DNA of 64,000 nt from Frankiales bacterium (lineage in GTDB: Bacteria; Actinomycetota; Actinomycetes; Mycobacteriales; SCTD01). The notes under the pieces are model-generated. The model did no database searches. It was not told the DNA's origin and worked only from the letters and a program-made list of their open reading frames with translations. The stretch spans positions 1 to 64,000 of the forward strand of contig JAOPVP010000049.1 in assembly GCA_025966135.1 (NCBI GenBank), given 5' to 3'. Both the position numbers and the translations under genes were made by a program. Positions 45,036 to 54,361 of the stretch are shown here, piece after piece. The number at the start of each line of letters is the position of its first letter. The first letter of the stretch is position 1.

Positions 45036-45578
45036 GTGCCCGACCGCGATGACCTCCTGTCCCTCGTCCGCTCACAGGCGATCGTCCACGGCAGGGTCAC
45101 CCTGTCGTCCGGTCGCGAGGCTGACTACTACGTCGACCTGCGCCGGACCACCCTGTCGGCCGCCGCCGCCCCGCTCGTGGGCAAGGTGATGCTCGACCTC
45201 ACCAGCGACCTCGACTACGACGCCGTTGGAGGTCTGACGATGGGGGCCGACCCGATCGCCGCGGCGATGCTCCACCAGGCCGCGGCACAGGGCCGTCAGC
45301 TCGACGCCTTCGTGGTCCGTAAGGAGGCCAAGGCGCACGGCCTGCAGAAGCAGATCGAAGGACCGGACATCGCCGGGCGCCGGGTGCTGGTCGTGGAGGA
45401 CACCAGCACTACGGGCGGCTCGCCCCTCGCCGCCCTCGCCGCGGTACGCGCCGCGGGCGCGACCCCGGTGGGCGTGGCCACGATCGCCGACCGCGCGACG
45501 GGCGCCGGCGAGAAGATCGAGGCCGAGGGTGTGCCCTACCGCTTTGCCTACTCCCTCGAAGACCTCGGCCTCGCCTGA
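45036..45578 (+). CDS. pyrE: Orotate phosphoribosyltransferase
   Basis: Joins orotate to PRPP to give OMP in de novo pyrimidine synthesis. The 180-residue protein carries the PRPP-binding motif VLVVEDTSTTGGSPLAA (about 113-129) and GGLTMGADPIAAAML, FVVRKEAKAHGLQKQIEG and the flexible loop that closes on the active site. YYVDLRRTTLS near the N-terminus is typical. The length fits actinobacterial PyrE. GTG 45036 directly follows the epimerase gene, with a leaderless-type -10 box. Other pyr genes are not in the window. Confidence 0.95.
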   Translation: MPDRDDLLSLVRSQAIVHGRVTLSSGREADYYVDLRRTTLSAAAAPLVGKVMLDLTSDLDYDAVGGLTMGADPIAAAMLHQAAAQGRQLDAFVVRKEAKAHGLQKQIEGPDIAGRRVLVVEDTSTTGGSPLAALAAVRAAGATPVGVATIADRATGAGEKIEAEGVPYRFAYSLEDLGLA

Positions 45579-45584
45579 TCTTGC

Positions 45585-46226
45585 TCAGGCCTTGCGGCTC
45601 CGGGTCTTGCGGAGCTCGATGGCGATCGGCAGCACCGAGAGGATCACGACGAACAGCGCGAAGAACTCCAGGTTCTTGCCGATGAACGTCACCTGGCCCA
45701 GGAAGTAGCCGAGCAGCGTCACGCCGGTGCCCCAGAGGATGCCGCCCACGATGTTCCACTGCGCGAACGTGCGCGCGGGCAGGTCGCCGGCGCCTATGAG
45801 CGGGTTGAGGAACGTGCGGACGATCGGGATGAAGCGGGCCACCACGATGGCCTTGCCCGCGCCGTACCGCTCCACGACCTCCTCCGCCTTGGTGACGTAG
45901 CGCTTCTTGAAGAAGCGGGAGTCCTCACGCTCGAAGAGCCCAGGTCCGACCTGGCGCCCGATCAGGAAGCCGGTCTGGGCCCCGATGATCGCGACCACGG
46001 TGACGGCGAGGCAGACCAGCGCGAGGTTGGGGTGCAGCTTGTCGCTGAGCTTGCCGGTCGCGGCGTAGCCCGCCGCGAACAGCAGCGAGTCGCCCGGCAG
46101 GAAGAAGCCCAGCAGCAGTCCGGTCTCGGCGAACACGATCAGCAGCAGCCCGGCGATCCCGAACGTCTCGACGAGGTGTGTGCCGTCGAGGAGGGCGGGG
46201 AGGGCGTGGAGGGTGGTGGCGCTCAC
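45585..46226 (-). CDS. DedA family membrane protein
   Basis: A 213-residue membrane protein of the DedA/SNARE-associated family. FLPGDSLLFAAGYAA and GAGKAIVVARFIPIVRTFLNPLIGAGDLP (with the conserved R-x-P-x-x-R-T and G) plus WNIVGGILWGTG are the family signatures. Members act as lipid flippases (undecaprenyl phosphate or phosphatidylethanolamine recycling in several bacteria). A role in undecaprenyl-phosphate recycling would fit a glycan-rich cell but is inference. The C-terminus is basic (RKTRSRKA). GTG 46226. It convergently abuts pyrE with only 6 bases between. Confidence 0.92.
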   Translation of the reverse strand: MSATTLHALPALLDGTHLVETFGIAGLLLIVFAETGLLLGFFLPGDSLLFAAGYAATGKLSDKLHPNLALVCLAVTVVAIIGAQTGFLIGRQVGPGLFEREDSRFFKKRYVTKAEEVVERYGAGKAIVVARFIPIVRTFLNPLIGAGDLPARTFAQWNIVGGILWGTGVTLLGYFLGQVTFIGKNLEFFALFVVILSVLPIAIELRKTRSRKA

Positions 46227-46260
46227 TGAACCAAACTACCGGGATCCCCCTGAGCCACAC

Positions 46261-46310
46261 CTGTACGACGGGGGCGCCGCACCTTTCGGCGCGGCGCCCC
46301 CGTCGTACAG
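46261..46310 (-). terminator. Strong hairpin terminator downstream of the beta-propeller gene
   Basis: A perfect 20-base inverted repeat (46261-46280 against 46291-46310) around a 10-base loop, composed of CTGTACGACGGGGGCGCCGC and its complement. It lies just after the minus-strand stop at 46332 and before the DedA gene. There is no T run, as is common for actinobacterial terminators. Confidence 0.82.
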
Positions 46311-46331
46311 TCCTGCGGTGTCAGCGGTGGG

Positions 46332-48260
46332 TCAGCGCCACATGGCGAAGCCGTCGAGGATGACCGAGGGGCGCGTGGCCGTGCCGCGCGCCCTGATCGT
46401 CAGGGTGCGGTTGGCCAGGGACTTCCAGGTGTAGGTGAAGAGCACGGCACGGACCTGGCGGCTCGCGGCGCGGGTGTCGATCGAGCCGATGCGGGTGCTG
46501 CCGGAATAGACGTCGAAGGCGCCACAGGTGGTGCAGCGCTCTCCGATCACCTGGAAGCGGTTGCCCAGGAGGGTCACCTTCGCGGTCGCGCCAGCCGCCT
46601 TGAGGACCATCACGCTGCCCAGCCACCGGTCCCCGGAGCGCACCGTCCCGGCGGCCTTGCTGAACACCGCCTTGGTCTGGTCGTAGGGGACGACCGCCGA
46701 ACCGCTCACCGCCGGCGCCGTGCTGTTGCCGTAGGCGTCGCGCGCGGTGACGCGGAACGCGTAGCTGTTGCCGGGGGTGCTCGTCGTGGCGGCCGCGCCG
46801 GGGCTGGCCGCTCCGAACGGGCGCGACAGGCCCGCCTGGTTGGCCACCCAGCTCTTGAAGACCCCACCGTTGACGCGGTAGTCGACCGTGAACAGGGTGC
46901 TGCTCGGGTCACCCGTTGCGAAGGTCACGCGGAAGGGCGGCGTGGTCCTCGTCGCCGAGGTCGGGTTGGCGAAGGTGGCGCCTGCCGTGAGCGCCGTCAG
47001 GTTCCGGACGACGGGCGTGCCCGTGTTGCCGGACCGGTCGACGGTGGCGATGGAGTAGGCGTAGGTCTTCCCGAGGACCAGACCGGTGTCCGCGTACGAC
47101 GTCAGCGGTGCCGGCACCTGGATCGACTTCGGCGCGGCCCCTGCGAGGGTGCGCGTGATGGTGACGCCGGACAGGTCCGCGTCGCCCGGCAGCGTCCACG
47201 ACAGCGTCGCGCCCGTGCCCCGCAAGGTGAACGGGTTGGTCGTGGCTGGGGCGGGAGCGACGGTGTCGACCGCACCGGACGCAACGCCGATCTCGTCGTT
47301 CGGCGTGGTCGGGTCCACCACTGGCGTGCCGCCGGCCGTCGGGACCGTGTAGATGTCACCCAGCCCGCCGTTGCCGTCGTTCTTGACGAAGGTCACTGAC
47401 GTCCCGTCCGCCGACCACGCCGGGCCGGTGTTGCTCAGGTCCGTCGCGAGGGTCGTCGGTGCGCCAAAGGTCGCCGTCAGCTGCGAGGTCGAGGGGTCGG
47501 GAGCCAGCGTGAAGGGTGCGATCTGGATGTCGGCAGTGCTGGCGGACGCCGCGTCGGGTGTGGTGTCGCTGGACCACGCGATCTGGCTGCCGTCGGGTGA
47601 CACGGTGAACCCGGACGCCCGGCTGGGGCCGCCGGCCACACCCGTCGTCACCCCGCCGGCAGCCGGGAGCGTGACGGCAGACCCAGCCGTGGTCTCGGCG
47701 ATGAGCGTGGTTGCGTCGAGGTAGCTGGCGTCCACGAGGTCGCTGCCTCCGGCGATCGTGCGGGCAGCGCCGGCTGCCACGGGTGCGGTTCGCAGCGACA
47801 CGACCGGCGCGGCGTCGAAGCCGCCTGGAAAGGACACGCGGGACCACACGACCTCGCTGCCGTCGGGCGAGAGCGTCGGCGCAAACACGAACTGCGAGTC
47901 GGGCACGGTGATGTCCTCGACCACCCGGACCAGCCGCCCAGAGACGTCGCGGACGACGATCTGCTCGTGCGAGGTCGCGTAGTCGTCCTCCACGGTCACG
48001 ATCCGAGACCCGTCGGCTGAGGTGCGCGCCTCGGAGATGTCCCTCGTCGCGGACGGGGGCACAAGGGGCGTGGCGGCAGCGCTGGCCGAGGTACGGCTGT
48101 AGAGCCCGTGGTTGCCGTCGCCCTGGGTGTCCGCGACGTAGACGAGGACGGGGCTGCCGGTGACGGGCACCGCCTGTGCATCGCTGATGGGTAGGGCGAG
48201 GGTGGTAGCCGTGACGGCCACAGCGGCGAGAACGCCGATCCGGTGAGTGGCGTGGGGCAT
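46332..48260 (-). CDS. Secreted TolB-like beta-propeller protein with fibronectin-like and C-terminal domains
   Basis: A 642-residue exported protein. MPHATHRIGVLAAVAVTATT is a signal peptide with processing near AQA. Residues about 30-320 contain repeated PD40/WD40-like blades (FAPTLSPDGSEVVWS, FTVSPDGSQIAWSSD, PAWSADGTSVTFVKND). Then come Fn3-like segments (SGVTITRTLAG, YAYSIATVDRSGNTG, YAFRVTARDAYGN). The C-terminal 110 residues with RCTTCGAFDVYSGSTRIGSID and ending DGFAMWR form another beta domain, perhaps carbohydrate-binding. ATG 48260 begins at the signal peptide; the frame continues open but antisense to fba. Function unknown. Confidence 0.8.
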   Translation of the reverse strand: MPHATHRIGVLAAVAVTATTLALPISDAQAVPVTGSPVLVYVADTQGDGNHGLYSRTSASAAATPLVPPSATRDISEARTSADGSRIVTVEDDYATSHEQIVVRDVSGRLVRVVEDITVPDSQFVFAPTLSPDGSEVVWSRVSFPGGFDAAPVVSLRTAPVAAGAARTIAGGSDLVDASYLDATTLIAETTAGSAVTLPAAGGVTTGVAGGPSRASGFTVSPDGSQIAWSSDTTPDAASASTADIQIAPFTLAPDPSTSQLTATFGAPTTLATDLSNTGPAWSADGTSVTFVKNDGNGGLGDIYTVPTAGGTPVVDPTTPNDEIGVASGAVDTVAPAPATTNPFTLRGTGATLSWTLPGDADLSGVTITRTLAGAAPKSIQVPAPLTSYADTGLVLGKTYAYSIATVDRSGNTGTPVVRNLTALTAGATFANPTSATRTTPPFRVTFATGDPSSTLFTVDYRVNGGVFKSWVANQAGLSRPFGAASPGAAATTSTPGNSYAFRVTARDAYGNSTAPAVSGSAVVPYDQTKAVFSKAAGTVRSGDRWLGSVMVLKAAGATAKVTLLGNRFQVIGERCTTCGAFDVYSGSTRIGSIDTRAASRQVRAVLFTYTWKSLANRTLTIRARGTATRPSVILDGFAMWR

Positions 48261-48431
48261 GCTGCTCCTGTTCAGTCCGTCCCGGGTGGACGCGTCCGCT
48301 ACAGGGTGCCAGGCCGGTACCAGCCCGCGGGGGTATTGGGCATTTGTTCCACGTGCCCGGGGCACAGCAGGTCCCCTCTTGCGTCTGGCATGCTCGGCGG
48401 TACCGCCGTACCTGTGAAGGAGCGCCACGAG

Positions 48432-49457
48432 ATGCCGATCGCCAGCCCTGAGGCCTACGCCGACATGCTGGACCGGGCCAAGGCCGGCCGGTTCGCCTAT
48501 CCAGCGATCAACGTGACCAGCTCGCAGACCCTGAATGCCGCCCTGCAGGGCTTCGCCGACGCGGGCAGCGACGGCATCGTCCAGGTGTCTACCGGTGGGG
48601 CGGAGTACCTCTCGGGCCAGAAGGTCAAGGACATGGTCACCGGCGCGGTGGCGCTGGCCGAGTACGCGCACGTGGTCGCCGCGAAGTACGACGTACAGAT
48701 CGCGCTCCACACCGATCACTGCCCCAAGGACAAGCTCGACGGCTACATGCGCCCGCTCATCGCGATCAGCCAGGAGCGGGTCGACCGAGGGCTGGACCCG
48801 TTGTTCCAGTCGCACATGTGGGACGGCTCGGCGGTGGAGCTCGAGGAGAACCTCTCCGTTGCGCAGGAGCTCCTGGAGCGGTGCGCCAAGGCACGGATCA
48901 TCATGGAGCTCGAGATCGGCGTGGTGGGCGGTGAGGAGGACGGCGTCGAGAACGTCATCAACGAGAAGCTGTACACGACCCCCGGGGACGCGCTCCGCAC
49001 CGCCGAGCTGCTCGGGGTCGGGGAGAAGGGCCGCTACCTGCTGGCGGCGACGTTCGGCAACGTGCATGGCGTCTACAAGCCGGGCAACGTCAAGCTCAAG
49101 CCCAGCATCCTCAAGGAGATCCAGGACGCGGTCGGCGCCAAGATCGGCAAGGACAGGCCGTTCGACCTGGTCTTCCACGGCGGGTCCGGGTCGCTGCTCG
49201 AGGAGATCCGCGAGGCACTCGACTACGGCGTGGTGAAGATGAACGTCGACACCGACACGCAGTACTCCTTCACGCGCCCGGTCGCCGATCACATGTTCAA
49301 GAACTACGACGGGGTCCTGAAGGTCGACGGCGAGGTCGGCAACAAGAAGGCCTACGACCCACGGTCCTGGGGCAAGAGCGCCGAGGCGGCGATGGCTGCG
49401 CGCGTCGTGAAGGCCTGCGAGGACCTGCGCTCGAAGGGCACCTCGCTCAAGGGCTAG
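48432..49457 (+). CDS. fbaA: Fructose-bisphosphate aldolase, class II
   Basis: Zinc-dependent aldolase that splits fructose-1,6-bisphosphate in glycolysis and makes it in gluconeogenesis. The 341-residue protein has the zinc/substrate motifs IALHTDHCPKDKL, MELEIGVVGGEEDG, AATFGNVHGVYKPGNVKL and DLVFHGGSGS, with VKMNVDTDTQ near the C-terminus. The sequence is of the actinobacterial type. ATG 48432 has GAAGGAG 9 bases upstream. It is divergent from the beta-propeller gene, with a 171-base gap holding both promoters. Confidence 0.97.
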   Translation: MPIASPEAYADMLDRAKAGRFAYPAINVTSSQTLNAALQGFADAGSDGIVQVSTGGAEYLSGQKVKDMVTGAVALAEYAHVVAAKYDVQIALHTDHCPKDKLDGYMRPLIAISQERVDRGLDPLFQSHMWDGSAVELEENLSVAQELLERCAKARIIMELEIGVVGGEEDGVENVINEKLYTTPGDALRTAELLGVGEKGRYLLAATFGNVHGVYKPGNVKLKPSILKEIQDAVGAKIGKDRPFDLVFHGGSGSLLEEIREALDYGVVKMNVDTDTQYSFTRPVADHMFKNYDGVLKVDGEVGNKKAYDPRSWGKSAEAAMAARVVKACEDLRSKGTSLKG

Positions 49458-49559
49458 GTCCTGATTACCGATGACGGGGGCGATGGGGTTAGCCTGTCAA
49501 CTCGCCACGCCGTAGGGAGTGGCACGGTCGCCCGCACGCCAAGTCCTGTCCCGGGGTGG

Positions 49560-49695
49560 TCGTCGAACCGAACTGTGGGGCAGGAGCGGGGGAACCAACC
49601 ACACCGGGCACGTGTGCCCTCGGGGTGAAGCGCGTGAGCGCGGGGCTTCCTGGCCCTAACCCGACAGCTCACCCCGCAGGCGTTCGGGAAGGACT
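49560..49695 (+). ncRNA. ydaO-type (cyclic di-AMP) riboswitch upstream of rpf
   Basis: Conserved blocks of the ydaO/yuaA class occur in order: GGGGGAACCAACC, CGGGGUGAAGCGCG, then CCGACAGCUCACCCCGCAGGCG and GGGAAGGA (in RNA). A GGGCAC/GUGCCC hairpin sits between the first two. Boundaries are approximate. The class binds c-di-AMP and usually turns genes off. In actinobacteria it often precedes cell-wall hydrolases such as Rpf, as here. A -10-like TAGCCT lies at about 49490. Confidence 0.82.
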
Positions 49696-49700
49696 GCTCG

Positions 49701-50378
49701 GTGGCCCTGTCGCGCGCCCGGAAGCCCAAGCACGCCAAACCCAGCAAGGCCGCTCCTGTCCTGGCCGCAGGCGGCATCACCGCGACCTTCGGGGCGGCGT
49801 TCGCCACCCCTGCCGGGGCCGCCACGGAGGACGACTTCGCCCGGCTTCGGCAGTGCGAGAGCAACGGCAACTACGCCAGCAACACCGGCAACGGCTACTA
49901 CGGCGCGTACCAGTTCGAGCCCCGCACCTGGCATGGTCTCGGTTACAGCGGCCTGCCCTCCGACGCGTCTGCGGCCACACAGGACGCCGCTGCTCACCGG
50001 CTGCAGGCGCAGCGCGGCTGGCAGCCCTGGCCCGGCTGCGCGCGCGCGTTGGGCCTCGGCCGTGGAGAGGTGGTCCGTGCCTCCCGGAGCCGCTTCGTTG
50101 TCATCGCGAAGGAACGTCCGGCCGTCCGGCCGGGGCAGGTGCCCACGTTCGACGGGCACCGGCTGACCACCAAGGACGTCAACCAGGTCCGCCCGACCGT
50201 GCGGGCCTGGCAGGCCCGGATGAAGGCCCGCGGCTGGGACATCGCCGTCGACGGCCGGTTCGGCCAGCAGAGTGCGCACGTCGCAGCCCGCTTCGCGGCC
50301 GAGAAGAAGCTCACGACCACGCCTGGCACGGTGGACCACGTGCTGTGGAAGGCCGCCTGGCAGCTGCCCGTCTCCTAG
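49701..50378 (+). CDS. Resuscitation-promoting factor-like secreted muralytic enzyme
   Basis: Cleaves peptidoglycan outside the cell and promotes growth resumption. The 225-residue protein has a basic N-terminus and signal peptide (cleavage after TPAGA, about 40). A transglycosylase-like domain follows: FARLRQCESNGNYASNTGNGYYGAYQFEPRTWHGLGYSG, with E53 or so as the catalytic glutamate. The C-terminal 70 residues form a peptidoglycan-binding-like domain (VRAWQARMKARGWDIAVDGRFGQQS). GTG 49701 follows GGAAGGA. Expression is probably under c-di-AMP control through the leader. Confidence 0.9.
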   Translation: MALSRARKPKHAKPSKAAPVLAAGGITATFGAAFATPAGAATEDDFARLRQCESNGNYASNTGNGYYGAYQFEPRTWHGLGYSGLPSDASAATQDAAAHRLQAQRGWQPWPGCARALGLGRGEVVRASRSRFVVIAKERPAVRPGQVPTFDGHRLTTKDVNQVRPTVRAWQARMKARGWDIAVDGRFGQQSAHVAARFAAEKKLTTTPGTVDHVLWKAAWQLPVS

Positions 50379-50408
50379 GGCCCCGACCGGCCGGGTCATC
50401 ATGGAGGT

Positions 50409-51074
50409 GTGCTGGTCCTCGATGGCGTGTCGGTCGTGCGTGGTGACACCACCGTGCTCGACGACGTCTCCGCGACGCTCGCACCGGGCCGCTGTACGGC
50501 GGTCGCGGGGCCGTCCGGTGCCGGTAAGTCCACTCTGCTGCGGCTCCTCGACCGGCTCCTCGAGCCGACGTCCGGTCAGGTCCTCTTCCACGGCAGTCCC
50601 CTGCCGTCGTACGACGTCCTGGAGCTGCGCCGCCGCGTCGGGCTGGTGCAGCAGGCGCCGGTGTTGCTGGGCGACACGGTCCTGGCCGACCTGAGGGTGG
50701 GCCGGCGTGCGCTCACGCCGGACGAGGCGTCCGAACTGCTCGTCCGTGCCGGGCTCGAGGGCATGCCGCTGGACCGTGGCACGGCCTCGCTGTCCGGCGG
50801 CGAGGCGCAGCGGCTGTGCCTGGCCCGCGCCCTGGCCGTCGGTCCCGAGGTGCTGCTCCTCGACGAGCCGACCTCGGCGCTCGATGCGGTGGCGGCGTTG
50901 GCCGTCGAGCGCGTCGTGCTGTCGCTCATCGCCGACGGGCTGACCGCGGTCCTCGTCAGCCACGACCTGCGGCAGGCCCGCCGGCTCGCCGACGACGTGG
51001 TCGTCCTGCGAGCCGGGCGGGTGGTCGAGACCGGGCCGGCGTCGGCCTCGGAGTACCTGGCCAGCGCCTCGTGA
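50409..51074 (+). CDS. ABC transporter ATPase, FetA/YbbL-like
   Basis: Likely the ATPase of a metal-linked ABC exporter. The 221-residue protein has Walker A GPSGAGKST, the Q-loop VQQAP, the signature LSGGEAQR, Walker B VLLLDEPTSAL and the H-loop SHD. It pairs with the UPF0014 membrane protein encoded right after, whose start overlaps this stop. In E. coli FetA/FetB lower iron excess; the substrate here is unknown. GTG start with GGAGG a few bases upstream. The pair follows rpf without obvious functional link. Confidence 0.88.
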   Translation: MLVLDGVSVVRGDTTVLDDVSATLAPGRCTAVAGPSGAGKSTLLRLLDRLLEPTSGQVLFHGSPLPSYDVLELRRRVGLVQQAPVLLGDTVLADLRVGRRALTPDEASELLVRAGLEGMPLDRGTASLSGGEAQRLCLARALAVGPEVLLLDEPTSALDAVAALAVERVVLSLIADGLTAVLVSHDLRQARRLADDVVVLRAGRVVETGPASASEYLASAS

Positions 51075-51874
51075 TGCTCGCGGCGACGCAGACAGCCGGC
51101 CCCTCGGTGCCCACCTGGGTAGGGGTGGGCGCCTCGGTGCTGCTGGTCGGTGTCTGCGTGGCCGTCGTCGTGCGCGAGCAGCTGGGGCTCGGTCGTGAGG
51201 TGGTGGTCGCGGCGGTCCGCGCGATCATCCAGCTCGTCGCCGTCGGCGCGTTGCTCGGGCTGCTGTTCACGCACACAGGTCTGCCGGGCTCCCTGCTGTG
51301 GGTGGCTGGGATGGTCGCGGTGGGAGCGCGCGTCGCGGGGAGGCGGGGCAGGGGCGTCCCGAACGCCAGTTGGGTCGCCGCCGCCGCCATCGCAGTGGGG
51401 GTCACGGGCACCCTCGGCCTGCTGGTCCTCGCCCAGGTCGTCAACGCCGAGCCGCGGGTCGTCGTCCCGGTCGGGGGAATGGTCGTGGCGGCCGCGACGC
51501 GTGGGACGTCCGTCGTGCTGCTGCGGCTGGCAGAAGAGTCCGTCGTGTCCCGACGTCTCATCGAGGCCCGCCTCGCGCTCGGCCTGCCGTCGGGCGAGGC
51601 GTTCGCGCCGCACCGGCGCACCGCCTTGCGGACCGCGCTGGTGACCGACATCGACGCCGTCAAGACCGTGGGGCTCATCTCGCTACCGGGGGCGATGACT
51701 GGGCTGCTGCTTGCGGGAGTCGCCCCGCTGACGGCCATCCGCTACCAGGTGGTCGTCATGTACATGATTCTCAGCGCGGTCGCGGTGTCGGGTCTGGTAG
51801 CTGCGCGGTTGGGGACCCGGCAGCTGTTCGACGACGCCGAGCGCCTGCAGGAACCGGCCTCCCTCGCGGCTTAG
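51074..51874 (+). CDS. ABC transporter permease, UPF0014/FetB-like
   Basis: A 266-residue membrane protein with about seven helices, matching the UPF0014 family. ALRAIIQLVAVG-like VRAIIQLVAVGALLGLLF and MVVAAATRGTSVVLLRL, plus the C-terminal ALVTDIDAVKTVGLISLPGAMTGLLLAG with IRYQVVVMYMI, are diagnostic. It forms a complex with the ATPase encoded just upstream. ATG 51074 overlaps the stop codon (TGATG); a GTG three bases earlier is also possible. Predicted metal (iron) efflux, inferred from E. coli FetB. Confidence 0.88.
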   Translation: MLAATQTAGPSVPTWVGVGASVLLVGVCVAVVVREQLGLGREVVVAAVRAIIQLVAVGALLGLLFTHTGLPGSLLWVAGMVAVGARVAGRRGRGVPNASWVAAAAIAVGVTGTLGLLVLAQVVNAEPRVVVPVGGMVVAAATRGTSVVLLRLAEESVVSRRLIEARLALGLPSGEAFAPHRRTALRTALVTDIDAVKTVGLISLPGAMTGLLLAGVAPLTAIRYQVVVMYMILSAVAVSGLVAARLGTRQLFDDAERLQEPASLAA

Positions 51875-51951
51875 GCTCCGTTGCGCTGGTCCACGTGCCA
51901 GCAGGGGACAGGAGGGCAGCTGCCCGTCCGCCAGCAAGGCATGATGGACAC

Positions 51952-52371
51952 ATGAGCATCACCGGCAAGGACCTGCTCGGCGGACCGCCGTCCACCCTGC
52001 TCCCCGACGAGGCCGAGCCCCGCCAGCTGCTCGAGGCCGGCACCGACCCGGCCGTGGTCGCGGCCAGGTTCCCGACCCACAGCGCCGCCTGGGCGTCGCT
52101 CGCCGAGGCGGCCTACGAGCGAGACAGTGTCATCGAGTCCTACGCCTACGCCCGCGTGGGGTACCACCGTGGGCTGGACGCCCTGCGGCGCAACGGTTGG
52201 AAGGGCTTCGGTCCGGTGCCGTGGTCGCATGCCCCCAACCAGGGCTTCCTGCGGGCGCTGTACGCGCTCGGCCGGGCGGCCGGTGCGATCGAGGAGACCG
52301 AGGAGGCCGGCAGGATCCGGACGTTCCTCCAGGAGTCGGACCCGGCCGCGGCAGCCGCCCTCGAGGGCTAG
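51952..52371 (+). CDS. DUF3151 protein
   Basis: A 139-residue cytosolic protein of a family confined to actinobacteria. LGGPPSTLLPDEAEPRQLLEAG, ASLAEAAYERDSVIESYAYARVGYHRGLDALRRNGWKGFGPVPWSH and PNQGFLRALYALGRAA are the conserved blocks; the helical, TPR-like pattern of the middle suggests protein binding. Function is unknown. It often lies near fba and purA in actinobacteria, as here. ATG 52371-side stop overlaps the convergent gene by 4 bases. ATG 51952 lacks a strong ribosome site. Confidence 0.88.
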   Translation: MSITGKDLLGGPPSTLLPDEAEPRQLLEAGTDPAVVAARFPTHSAAWASLAEAAYERDSVIESYAYARVGYHRGLDALRRNGWKGFGPVPWSHAPNQGFLRALYALGRAAGAIEETEEAGRIRTFLQESDPAAAAALEG

Positions 52372-52859
52372 TCCCTGGGTGGCTTGCTGGGCGGTTTGCG
52401 ACGACCCAGGAGCGCGGCGCCGGGGATGCCGGCGAGGGTGCGGCTGGTCTCGTCGACGAAGGACATGATCCGCTCGGTCGACCCGGCGATGAAGGCCACC
52501 CGCTCGTTGGTGTCGGCCAGCGTCCGCAGCACCGGCAGTATGTCGCGCTGGAGCTGCGCGAGCGTGTCGGGCACCGAGGTGATGACCGGGTCGTCCAGGA
52601 CCTCGGCCATCCGGGTCATCCCCGGAGCGAGCGCCTTCAGCGGCTCCTCGAGCTCCACCACGATGCCCTCGATGCGATGCGCGAGGCGGTTGATCGTCTG
52701 GATGGTCTCCTTGGCGCCGGCGGTCGCGTCCGCCAGGTTCTTGACCGCGGCACTCAGCGACTGCACCGCACCAGGCAGGGCCGCGAGGGCCTCTGTCTGG
52801 GCCTGCAGCACCGCGAGCACGCCACCGACCATGCTGTCGACACCAGGGAGCTTCGCCAC
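52368..52859 (-). CDS. Helical protein of unknown function
   Basis: A 163-residue protein made almost wholly of amphipathic helices ([60 protein letters not shown]). It looks like a coiled-coil or phasin-type protein. It has no signal peptide or metal motif. GTG 52859 stands 6 bases after a -10-like TACTCT on the minus strand. It is divergent from purA and convergent with DUF3151. Function unknown. Confidence 0.7.
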   Translation of the reverse strand: MAKLPGVDSMVGGVLAVLQAQTEALAALPGAVQSLSAAVKNLADATAGAKETIQTINRLAHRIEGIVVELEEPLKALAPGMTRMAEVLDDPVITSVPDTLAQLQRDILPVLRTLADTNERVAFIAGSTERIMSFVDETSRTLAGIPGAALLGRRKPPSKPPRD

Positions 52860-52865
52860 AGCGGG

Positions 52866-52871
52866 AGAGTA
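52866..52871 (-). promoter_or_regulatory. Predicted leaderless -10 box for the helical-protein gene
   Basis: On the minus strand TACTCT is separated from the GTG at 52859 by 6 bases. A divergent -10-like TAGACT for purA lies at 52876-52881, so the two promoters are nearly back to back. Confidence 0.35.
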
Positions 52872-52894
52872 CGGCTAGACTTCCTCCGCAAGAG

Positions 52895-52920
52895 GCCCTC
52901 CGCGCTTGCGGCGGGCTTTT
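52895..52920 (+). terminator. Terminator-like hairpin in the purA leader
   Basis: GCCCTCCGC and GCGGCGGGC form a nine-pair stem (one mismatch) around the loop GCTT, followed at once by TTTT. It lies about 14 bases after a -10-like box and 40 bases before the purA ATG. This is the shape of an intrinsic terminator, so it could attenuate purA or stop antisense transcription. Confidence 0.55.
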
Positions 52921-52960
52921 CGCTTGTTCCGGCATGCGGAGCGGTGGAGGGAGCACAGTT

Positions 52961-54244
<1,284 letters not shown>

Positions 54245-54348
54245 TCGTCGCCGGTCAGCCGGCGCCGACCGTACGTCGGGGCCGGCCTCGCAGACGTGGC
54301 GACGTCCCCTCTCCACGTCGGTGATCCGGGTGTGCTGCCCGGTCTCAG

Positions 54349-54354
54349 TAACCT
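54349..54354 (+). promoter_or_regulatory. Predicted leaderless -10 box of purD
   Basis: TAACCT lies 7 bases before the GTG at 54362, with no ribosome site between. The same TANNNT-N6/7-GTG layout occurs at dcd, pyrE and purQ. A GTG at 54356 would be only one base away and is unlikely to be used. Confidence 0.5.
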
Positions 54355-54361
54355 CGTGCCG

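Noticed and set aside
48378..48387. CTTGCGTCTG upstream of fbaA, matching one arm of the hairpin family
   Set aside because: The second arm is missing, so it cannot form the hairpin; kept out of the family as a probable chance match.
48261..49292. Extension of the beta-propeller frame opposite fbaA
   Set aside because: The signal peptide starts at 48260 and the upstream part is antisense to a conserved gene.
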